Shown here in pieces: positions 6,371 to 12,103 of a DNA stretch of 15,059 nucleotides; the stretch's first letter is position 1, and each line of letters opens with the position of its first letter. A model generated the notes under the pieces. That model was not told the DNA's origin and did not search any database. It saw nothing but the letters and a program-made list of their open reading frames with translations. Position numbers and translations under genes: made by a program. The stretch is from an uncultured Gammaproteobacteria bacterium (GTDB lineage: Bacteria > Pseudomonadota > Gammaproteobacteria > GCA-2729495): NCBI GenBank assembly GCA_947258805.1, contig CAMYJV010000058.1, forward strand, positions 1-15,059. Reading direction: 5' to 3'.

Positions 6371-6938
6371 ACTCGCCCGCCAGTTCGTCCTGGATACGCG
6401 CAGCAATGACCGGGTCCATGCCCTCAGCATCTTTCAGGATCTCTTGCAGCATGGCCTCCTGCGACGGCGCATCTGCAGCGATTGCCACGCTGAACTTATC
6501 CTGCTCGAACAGGCCCGTTTTCACATTTTCCAGCTGATACGCGCCAAAGTCATAAACACCCGGCTGCTCGATCAAGACCGCGCCGACCTGGTCGCCCTGC
6601 TTGCCGAAATTGTAGGTGAACGTGGTGTTGGTGCAGATCACCATCGCGCAGCGCTGCCCGGTGACGGAATAGGTCTTGAAGGCACCCTCGGGGAAGGCGA
6701 AGGAATAGTACAGGTAGCCGCCCTCGAACTTCTTGACCCGCACGTGGTAGTACGGCGAGTCGGTCTGCGGGCGGAACTGATAGACGATCACCGAGTGCAG
6801 GCGATTGGCGCCGACACCGGAGAGGTCGAGCCAGCCATAACCGACTGAACGATCATTGAAATCGGTGATCCGCTCGCCGGTGCTGGCGCAGCCGGCTATT
6901 ACGGCTACACACAGAATAATTGCGATCTGTCTGAACAT
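6357..6938 (-). CDS. Predicted lipoprotein, first gene of a pair
   Basis: This 193-residue product begins MFRQIAIILCVAVIAGCAST, a lipoprotein signal with lipobox IAGC and lipidated Cys17. Ala at the next position points to the outer membrane. The mature region starts TGERITDFNDRSVGYGWLDL and continues with alternating strands (SVIVYQFRPQ, YYHVRVKKFEGGYLYYSFAF, CTNTTFTYNFGKQGDQVGAV), ending in a helical tail. Two cysteines in QRCAMVICTN could pair in the periplasm. I do not recognise the family. A strong AGGAGAGG ribosome-binding site precedes the ATG at 6938. The next gene starts inside its 3' end, so the two form an operon, possibly driven by the promoter-like sequence at 7023-7052. Confidence 0.85.
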   Translation of the reverse strand: MFRQIAIILCVAVIAGCASTGERITDFNDRSVGYGWLDLSGVGANRLHSVIVYQFRPQTDSPYYHVRVKKFEGGYLYYSFAFPEGAFKTYSVTGQRCAMVICTNTTFTYNFGKQGDQVGAVLIEQPGVYDFGAYQLENVKTGLFEQDKFSVAIAADAPSQEAMLQEILKDAEGMDPVIAARIQDELAGEYAAL

Positions 6939-7022
6939 TGGGGCCTCTCCTGATGCCGCCGGGTCGCGCGCGCAGCGCCCAGGCCGCGCAACACGACAAC
7001 AATCCGCTTAGCGTCCTGGGAG

Positions 7023-7052
7023 ATTATTTTGTAAACGCTATGGGGGCAGCAA
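7023..7052 (-). promoter_or_regulatory. Possible sigma-70 promoter for the lipoprotein pair
   Basis: On the minus strand TTGCTG (7047-7052) lies 18 bases from AATAAT (7023-7028). The -10 matches the consensus at five of six positions, but the -35 only at three. This is the most AT-rich part of the interval, about 85 bases before the lipoprotein start. Confidence 0.25.
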
Positions 7053-7108
7053 CAAGACGGGCTCAGAACCGTGACCTAGTTCCGCTGATTGCCGTCACAG
7101 TTTCGGCA

Positions 7109-7147
7109 GGAAAAAGGTGCCGGGTTTATTGAAAATCGGTTCGACCC
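7109..7147. repeat. Composite family A + family B element
   Basis: GGAAAAAGGTGCCGGGTTTA (7109-7128) is a near-perfect family A core. It is followed after nine bases by GGTTCGACCC (7138-7147), a family B core. No inverted partner of this A core is adjacent. The B core abuts the stop codon (TAA, 7149-7151 on the minus strand) of the broken VOC fragment. Confidence 0.8.
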
Positions 7148-7148
7148 T

Positions 7149-7301
7149 TTAAGTGGTCACCAACTCCAGCCATTCCACCACCGAGCCTTCGACGACGTCC
7201 ACTTGTCTGCCGTTGTAGGGCACCCGTCTACCGCGCGCGGCGCCGCCCTGAACTCCAGGTCCAATCGCTCATGATCAGCCGACACGAAACTCACCATCGC
7301 C
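7149..7301 (-). pseudogene. Broken duplicate of the 3' end of the VOC gene
   Basis: Positions 7158-7301 align with the last part of the VOC gene (from about 8283 upward) at roughly 87% identity, by manual count of 18 mismatches and one gap. The fragment reads AMVSFVSADHERLDLEFRAA on the minus strand, then loses one G inside the intact copy's GACGGGGTGCC segment. That shifts the frame before PYNGRQVDVVEG and WLELV. Only about 48 codons are present, and the start of the gene is missing. One side is bounded by a family B core and the other runs straight into the family A array at 7306. It is not translated as a useful product. Confidence 0.85.
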
Positions 7302-7305
7302 GTGG

Positions 7306-7464
7306 AGAAAAGGTGCCGCGGAGAAAAGGTGCCGGGTTTATCTTCTCAAAATAAACCCGGCACCTTTTCTGCGGCACCTTTTCTCGGCACCTTTTCTGCG
7401 CACCTTTTCAGCGGCACCTTTTCATTGGCACCTTTTCATTGGCACCTTTTCTTTCCTTTTCATT
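7306..7464. repeat. Family A array: 20-bp perfect hairpin plus tandem half-units
   Basis: AGAAAAGGTGCCGGGTTTAT (7322-7341) and its exact reverse complement (7351-7370) form a hairpin with a nine-base loop. Beside it GCACCTTTTC recurs at 7360, 7374, 7387, 7400, 7414, 7428 and 7442, a 13-14 base period, with a decayed unit at 7451-7464. On the other flank GAAAAGGTGC occurs at 7307 and 7323. The stem followed by TTTTCT on both strands also has the form of a two-way intrinsic terminator. The array's last base pairs include the stop codon of the secreted protein gene (TGA, 7460-7462). Confidence 0.92.
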
Positions 7465-8182
7465 CCTCCACGGGAACACCGATGACAAACAGCACGGCAT
7501 AGTCCTGCTTGTTGCAGCCCTCAACGGGCGGCATCTCGGCCCCTGCCGCCACCCGAAATGCCGACTGCGGTGCGTTAGCCGGCGTACACGAAGCCGCACC
7601 AGCCGCAGGGGTATAGCGCGCGGAGCGGCAGCCCAGGTGGGTGACGTCGTAGAGGGTCGCGCCGTCAGCCAGCTCCCAACGCCGGTCACCGTTCTCATCG
7701 GCCGGATAAATGGTCAACACCGTCGTCACCTCGCGGTCGCCGGTGACCAGGTATTGGCCGGGCGGCAGCGGAACGTCCGGTTGCTCCATGATCAGGCCGT
7801 TCTCCTCCAGCCACCAGTCGGTGTCGTCGAATTGCCATTTCGCCGGGGCCACGCCACCGGCCGCCTGCAGTTTTTCATAGCGATTCAGCCGAACACCCCG
7901 CGGGCCCGGATCCACCCGCCACAGGCCCCAGTCCTGGGCGCCGCCGCCGGATGTCGCACCGGGCTCGGCCAGGGCTGCGATGAACTGGACGGGAATGCGC
8001 TTGAACTTAAGCGGCGTGCCATCGGCGGCGTGCACTGTGTGCCCCAAGGCAACCATCGTCAGCAGCCAGGCCGTCGCCAGCCAGACGCGGCCGGGCCGCA
8101 GCGGCGCTTGCCCCCTGGGCGGGAAAACGTTGAATCGCGGTGCCGGGGTTCGCCCCCGGCTCGTCCTGCGTGCTGGAAGCAT
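7460..8182 (-). CDS. Secreted protein of unknown function
   Basis: The 240-residue product has a long basic N-region (about 32 residues), a hydrophobic stretch VWLATAWLLTMVALGHTVHA and a probable signal-peptidase I site after residue 52 (VHA|ADG). The mature protein contains FDDTDWWLEENGLIMEQPDV and a strand-rich block PGQYLVTGDREVTTVLTIYP. Its three cysteines are all in the last quarter, and it ends CNKQDYAVLFVIGVPVEE. I do not recognise a domain; an extracytoplasmic beta-rich fold is a guess. The start at 8182 has a purine-rich AAGAGAGA about eight bases upstream. The C-terminus is defined by a TGA that belongs to the last degenerate unit of the family A array, so the original protein may have been longer. 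Confidence 0.75.
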   Translation of the reverse strand: MLPARRTSRGRTPAPRFNVFPPRGQAPLRPGRVWLATAWLLTMVALGHTVHAADGTPLKFKRIPVQFIAALAEPGATSGGGAQDWGLWRVDPGPRGVRLNRYEKLQAAGGVAPAKWQFDDTDWWLEENGLIMEQPDVPLPPGQYLVTGDREVTTVLTIYPADENGDRRWELADGATLYDVTHLGCRSARYTPAAGAASCTPANAPQSAFRVAAGAEMPPVEGCNKQDYAVLFVIGVPVEE

Positions 8183-8245
8183 GCTGCGTCTCTCTTATTA
8201 ATAGCCATGTGGGAGCTTTCGATCACCGCCGGCCCCCGGATGACT

Positions 8246-8285
8246 GGAAATAGGGGTCGCAAACAAGGGTCGAGCCCTATTCCCC
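8246..8285. repeat. Hairpin related to family B at the VOC stop codon
   Basis: AATAGGG (8249-8255) pairs with CCCTATT (8275-8281), and the pairing extends imperfectly to GGAAATAGGG/CCCTATTCCCC. The loop side contains GGGTCGAGCCC (8267-8277), close to the family B core GGTTCGACCC. The VOC stop codon TAG (8277-8279 on the plus strand as CTA) lies inside the right arm. Confidence 0.65.
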
Positions 8286-9188
8286 CACCAACTCCAGCCA
8301 CTCCCCCGCCGGGCCTTCGACCACCGCCACCTGTCTGCCGTTGTAGGGCACCCCGTCCAGCGCGCGCGGCGCTGTCCTGAACTCCAGTTCCAATCGCTTA
8401 AGATCAGCCGACCCAAAGCTCACCATCGCCAGCCCCTCCGGTAAGTGCCCCTCCGCCCTGCTCCGTCTCTGCAGGTGCGCCGGATACTCCTCCAGCTCCA
8501 GCAGAAAACTCCGCCCCGGAATCACCGCGAGCGACACGGGATAAGTGGTACGCAGATCGACACCCAGCACCCGCGACATCTGCGGAATCGTGAATGGCGG
8601 TGACTCGATCACACGCTGGTTGAGCTTGCCACCATAGAACTCAGTCAGTCGCTGCATGGAGTCGCCGCCGACGACCATAATGAACGGCCGGTCGACAAAG
8701 GACTTCGCGCCCTTCAGACCGAAGCGGCTGCCGCCCGGCAGGATGCGGGTGAAATACATCAGCTCGCCAGCCGGACCCGCCATCTGCATCGCGCGGGCTG
8801 ACTTGGGGCCGGGATACAGATCGGCCGGGCCGCCGATCCGCTGGAATGCGGTGCCCTCCAGCTGCAACTGCAACGCATCCGGATCGGTGGCCAGCATCTC
8901 GGTGGCGACCCAGCCCTGGGTCACCGGTGGCCAGTAACCACTGGCATTGCCCGTTTCGATGAAACGCAGATACACCTCGGCGCCGCTGGCCGGTTGCAGC
9001 AACGCGTAGCGCATGCCCGCCATCGCCGGGGTATCCCAGACTCGGCTGAGCACCTCCGGAATGCGGCCTTCATCGACCACCCGGAACCCGAGCAGATCGC
9101 GGTAGGCCGCGATGCAGTCATCCAGCACCGGCACACAGTGTGTGGCGATCTCGATGCGTTGCAGGGCACGGAAGGGTCTGGCTGTCAT
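8277..9188 (-). CDS. Two-domain VOC (glyoxalase/bleomycin-resistance fold) protein
   Basis: The 303 residues hold two vicinal-oxygen-chelate modules. The first opens with RIEIATHCVPVLDDCIAAYR, then DLLGFRVVDEG, and continues with YALLQPASGAEVYLRFIET. The second has RPFIMVVGGDSMQRLTEFYG and closes with GRQVAVVEGPAGEWLELVGE. In metal-dependent members a His and Glu near these positions bind the metal: H17 in the first module and the Glu of VYLRFIE and WLELV are candidates, but the set looks incomplete, so I do not assign an enzyme. It is likely a cytoplasmic lyase, dioxygenase or isomerase relative. No clear ribosome-binding site precedes the ATG at 9188. A broken copy of its 3' end lies at 7149-7301. 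Confidence 0.85.
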   Translation of the reverse strand: MTARPFRALQRIEIATHCVPVLDDCIAAYRDLLGFRVVDEGRIPEVLSRVWDTPAMAGMRYALLQPASGAEVYLRFIETGNASGYWPPVTQGWVATEMLATDPDALQLQLEGTAFQRIGGPADLYPGPKSARAMQMAGPAGELMYFTRILPGGSRFGLKGAKSFVDRPFIMVVGGDSMQRLTEFYGGKLNQRVIESPPFTIPQMSRVLGVDLRTTYPVSLAVIPGRSFLLELEEYPAHLQRRSRAEGHLPEGLAMVSFGSADLKRLELEFRTAPRALDGVPYNGRQVAVVEGPAGEWLELVGE

Positions 9189-9241
9189 GCGTACATGGTA
9201 GCGAATTAGGGGAACGCGATTGGTGGCGGCCTTAGCTCTAC

Positions 9242-9408
9242 TTACGCGGCAGCCGGCATGCAGCGATACCGCGGCGCGGGCCCTTCGACCCTGTCCTTCC
9301 AGTAGCCAGAATGACGGCGCTGGTGATAAATGACCCTCACCTGGATTACGTCACCATCCATTTCCGGAAAGTGGATCACCGCATAGGGAAAGCTGGGGGA
9401 AAATAGAC
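9242..9408 (-). pseudogene. Second RelE/ParE-type toxin remnant
   Basis: The minus strand gives SFPYAVIHFPEMDGDVIQVR, then VIYHQRRHSGYWKDRVEG, the C-terminal half of a ParE/RelE-like toxin (FPY..I, V..V.HQRR...YW). Upstream of GLFSPS the frame enters the family A array, so the toxin's N-terminal half has been replaced by repeat sequence. The frame remains open to an ATG at 9464-9466 that overlaps the kinase stop codon. The resulting 74-residue chimera (MSGKGAEKVSGKGNRKKVPG plus the toxin tail) could be made, but is unlikely to be toxic without the missing helices. No antitoxin gene is nearby. The tail PRYRCMPAAA resembles that of the remnant at 5135. Confidence 0.75.
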
Positions 9409-9464
9409 CCGGCACCTTTTTCCGATTACCTTTTCCGCTCACCTTTTCCGCTCCCTTTCCGCTC
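9400..9464. repeat. Family A array between the kinase stop and the ParE remnant
   Basis: On the minus strand the order is GCGGAAAGGGA, GCGGAAAAGGTGA, GCGGAAAAGGTAA, then TCGGAAAAAGGTGCCGGGTC leading to TATTTTCCCCC. That is three tandem half-units of 12-13 bases feeding into a family A core, without an inverted partner core. The array starts within the kinase stop codon TGA (9463-9465). Confidence 0.85.
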
Positions 9465-10377
9465 ATGAGGCCCGGTAGTCTGCAGAGACCACCTGGTGAT
9501 CCTGCCCGAGCCAGAGCACGACATCGGCCCGCTGTGGCAGCACAGCCAGGTTGTGCAAGGTAATGCGCTCAAAATACTGCACAAATTCCGCGACCTGCGC
9601 ATCGTTCATGCCCTGCCCGCGCACACTGGTGCCGGCGGAGATGAGTTTGTGCTCCTGCTCCGTTCGCCAGCGGCGAACACAGTCGAAATCCGGCACTGCC
9701 ATGAACACGAGCGCGTCGAGCAGCGCAAACAGCGCCTGATAGCAAGAGCCTAACTGGCAATTCACAAACTGCCGCCACTCGCCGCTTGCATCCTGTGTCC
9801 GCTCCAGCTCGTTGACGGCTTCTGTCAACGCCTGGCCGGTAACCGCCTGCGACCCGACACACCAGCCCTCGAAAAGAACAACATCGACGGGGCCGGCGAC
9901 CGCCGGCCACTCGTCTGCAGGCAGGCGATCATCACGCAGCTTGTCGAACCGTGGCAGCTTAAGGCTTTCACCTTCGCACAGCGCCTGCAGTCTCTTTATA
10001 GTCGCCTGGCCCAAATCGGGATCATGGGTACCGGGCACACCCCTGGTTGCCAGCAGCGGGTGCACCGTCCGGGCGAGTGTCTGCCGGTCTGCTTTGGGTA
10101 GATAGATATCATCTATAGATAACATCGCTACGTTGTAACCATATTGCGCCCGCAGGGTTGCGGCCAGGAAAGCAGCCAAGGTCGATTTGCCTGCGCCCTG
10201 CGCCGCATTGATCCCCAGCACGAAGGTGTGACCGCCCCGGGCACTGACCTGTCGTTGTGCCCACTCCGCGAGCGGCAGGAAATAATTGACAGCCGTCGCC
10301 GCGAAGGCAGCGGGCAGCTGATGCTGCTCGATGAATTCGTTTAGCAAGAAACCTTCAGGGTCGCTGATGGAGGACAT
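9463..10377 (-). CDS. D-glycerate 3-kinase (GLYK-like) P-loop kinase
   Basis: From ATG 10375-10377 the product has 304 residues. GINAAQGAGKSTL at residues 55-67 is a P-loop of the AxxxxGKS form. It is followed by SIDDIYLPKADR, which carries the acidic pair expected to bind magnesium, then PRFDKLRDDRLP and VDVVLFEGWCVG. This order matches the GLYK-type D-glycerate 3-kinases and the related yeast P-loop kinase, which phosphorylate D-glycerate to 3-phosphoglycerate with ATP. The substrate is inferred from family resemblance only. A longer GTG start at 10422 would begin inside the family A array and adds 15 residues unlike the family, so the ATG is preferred even though its ribosome-binding site is weak. 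No serine-glyoxylate cycle genes are in the window. Confidence 0.85.
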   Translation of the reverse strand: MSSISDPEGFLLNEFIEQHQLPAAFAATAVNYFLPLAEWAQRQVSARGGHTFVLGINAAQGAGKSTLAAFLAATLRAQYGYNVAMLSIDDIYLPKADRQTLARTVHPLLATRGVPGTHDPDLGQATIKRLQALCEGESLKLPRFDKLRDDRLPADEWPAVAGPVDVVLFEGWCVGSQAVTGQALTEAVNELERTQDASGEWRQFVNCQLGSCYQALFALLDALVFMAVPDFDCVRRWRTEQEHKLISAGTSVRGQGMNDAQVAEFVQYFERITLHNLAVLPQRADVVLWLGQDHQVVSADYRAS

Positions 10378-10401
10378 CGAAAGATCGGCCGGGGAACAGA
10401 A

Positions 10402-10490
10402 ACACACCGGAAAAGCTACCACCGGAAAAGGGACCGGGTTTATTTTCCCCTAACCCGGCACATTTTCTCTAACCCGATACCTTTTCTGGA
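10402..10490. repeat. Family A array upstream of the kinase gene
   Basis: ACCGGAAAAGCTACC and ACCGGAAAAGGGACC repeat at a 16-base spacing and lead into the core ACCGGGTTTATTTTCCCC (10433-10450). The partner half then reads AACCCGGCACATTTTCTCT followed by AACCCGATACCTTTTCTGG at a 20-base spacing. The core and first partner form an imperfect hairpin. The alternative GTG start of the kinase (10420-10422) lies in the array. A further repetitive-looking stretch, CCCATTTCTACACCCTATTT, sits at 10512-10531. Confidence 0.8.
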
Positions 10491-10564
10491 CGGCGGAAAA
10501 TATGCCTGGGACCCATTTCTACACCCTATTTCTGCGGAAGCAACGAAAGAACGGCCCGCCCTGA

Positions 10565-11623
10565 TCAGCGAGCGACGTAGGCGGACAGCTCAGCTTCGAA
10601 TTCTTGATAGAGCTCGAAATTGTGCGCGACAGCGTCGTTGACATCTTTCTGGATCCACGCCGTTCGCAGCGATTCTCGAACCCATTGGTGCTCGGCCCAA
10701 TTACCACCCGCTGATTTAACGACTTCGATTTCTGTGGTCTGCATGCCGGTGGCCTCTGACATGCCGCTCATCATGCTACCCAGATCGCTGAATGAAACGT
10801 CTTCGTCTCTCTCCGCCTTTTCCGCAAGCTCTTTGAATCGCGCCGCCTTTTCTTGTTGCAGCTCTTCCGTGCGTTGCATAACACGAATGAACTCGCGAAC
10901 CTGGTCTTCGCTCACCCGGCCGTTGGACGGTGGGTCATAACTGTCTTCCTGGGCTGCTGCCATCAATTCGGCCTGGCGGGCCATGCCGCCAAACATGCCT
11001 GCACCTGGTGACGAACCTGAAGTCGGGCTGTCGAAAGAAGGCCCGTCCATCGACGGGAAAATAAATCGACCGATCGTCATTGAGAGAATGAACAGGGCCG
11101 CGATCGTTGCCACGAGGGAAAGAATGTAATGACCGACGCGTTTTTCCTCCGGAACGGCCAAATAGATGGGTATGACCTTCCACAGAAGTACCAGTCCGTA
11201 TACAAACAGGCCCAGTGCCAGCAACCCGCCTACCCACGGCAGCCACGTGACCGCTTGCCCCAGATAACCGGGAATAAAGGCGAAGGTAGTGGCGGCAAGG
11301 CCCAGCGCGAAATTGTTTTTGCCACCAAATGCGCCAGCGAGGGCACTGACCACGAACGCGATGACAGCGCTGGCAATCGCCGAGGTAATCATGGTCAGGA
11401 TCGTGGAGACGATCGTGGGGCGAAAGCCGCCGAATAGCGACATGCCGCTACCGAGGAAACCAAATATGTAGGCGGCCACAGCAGCGAAAATAATTAACGG
11501 GCCGGTTAGCAAAAAAGCCGTCTTCTGCCAGTCTTCCGCCTCCGGCAGATAATTGCGCCAGGTCTGCTCTGAGTCGAACATTCCGCCGGTGATGAGCTGC
11601 ATCGTTCGTTTTAAGTCGACCAT
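10565..11623 (-). CDS. YIP1-family membrane protein with long soluble tail
   Basis: The 352-residue product fits the bacterial YIP1 family: a short amphipathic start (MVDLKRTMQLITGGMFDSEQ) followed by about five hydrophobic helices within residues 35-190. One of these contains FIPGYLGQAVTWLPWVGGLL, the P-rich loop typical of the family, and another WKVIPIYLAVPEEKRVGHYI. Residues from about 190 to the end are hydrophilic, Met/Gly-rich at first and then strongly helical with coiled-coil potential (MQRTEELQQEKAARFKELAE). The role of bacterial YIP1 proteins is not established. The tail is unusually long for the family as I know it and probably faces the cytoplasm. Start 11623 has GAGG about seven bases upstream. 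The gene looks intact, and its 3' side faces the family A array at 10402-10490. Confidence 0.82.
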   Translation of the reverse strand: MVDLKRTMQLITGGMFDSEQTWRNYLPEAEDWQKTAFLLTGPLIIFAAVAAYIFGFLGSGMSLFGGFRPTIVSTILTMITSAIASAVIAFVVSALAGAFGGKNNFALGLAATTFAFIPGYLGQAVTWLPWVGGLLALGLFVYGLVLLWKVIPIYLAVPEEKRVGHYILSLVATIAALFILSMTIGRFIFPSMDGPSFDSPTSGSSPGAGMFGGMARQAELMAAAQEDSYDPPSNGRVSEDQVREFIRVMQRTEELQQEKAARFKELAEKAERDEDVSFSDLGSMMSGMSEATGMQTTEIEVVKSAGGNWAEHQWVRESLRTAWIQKDVNDAVAHNFELYQEFEAELSAYVAR

Positions 11624-11706
11624 GGGTTGCCTCGCTCTGTTCTTATTACTTGGTCACGCCTCGATCAATATCAATTCTAGCATTTAAGGGGGCTAACCGA
11701 TTCTAT

Positions 11707-12008
11707 CTACAGCCCAAACCCGAATTCTTCTTTCGGAATGTGTTGCGCGTTGGCGCACTCGGCTTTGAAATCGTAAGAAACTTCGTCGGCACAATCCGGC
11801 CATTTGCCCGTTGCCAGCCAGAACTCGACGAGGCCCAGCCGGGCACACAGGCGGGCGCCCCGCGCGATAGCCGCTGAATGATTTCGTCGCTGACGCCGTC
11901 CGAGAAGAACTGCATCTCGGGGTCGCTCGACTGATTGTCGCAGGCCAGGCCACTTAGCAGCGCCGCGTTCTCGGTGATCCAACGCCCGATGTCGCTGATG
12001 TTAGCCAT
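11707..12008 (-). pseudogene. Collapsed TolB-like/TPR (cyclase-associated type) gene
   Basis: The minus strand begins MANISDIGRWITENAALLSG with AGGAT nine bases upstream, then reads ACDNQSSDPEMQFFSDGVSD and EIIQRLSRGA. This is the opening of the TolB-like domain found in large regulator/adenylate-cyclase-associated TPR proteins (FDN.S.DPE...F.DG..DEII..LSR). After a frame change near 11865 the next frame gives RLGLVEFWLATGKWPDCADE and VSYDFKAECANA, the usual extreme C-terminus of the same proteins. Several hundred residues between the two are missing. The membrane helix that normally follows the opening residues also appears deleted. I read this as one gene reduced by internal deletions to its two ends plus a frameshift. 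Exact junctions are estimates. Confidence 0.68.
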
Positions 12009-12103
12009 GTGGCTGGATCCTGTTGCCCCGATTGATGCCGGTAACAACTTTATAGCTTATACGGGTGCTGACCGATCAAGCCAAGGTGGCCTGAGGAACG
12101 ACG

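Noticed and set aside
7354..7464. CRISPR array
   Set aside because: The repeated unit is about 10 bases with 3-4 base gaps, there are no spacers of 25-40 bases, and no cas genes are present.
7439..8380. Long plus-strand reading frame opposite the secreted-protein gene
   Set aside because: The minus strand has a signal peptide and sensible protein sequence. The plus-strand frame is an Arg/Pro-rich shadow starting in the repeat array.
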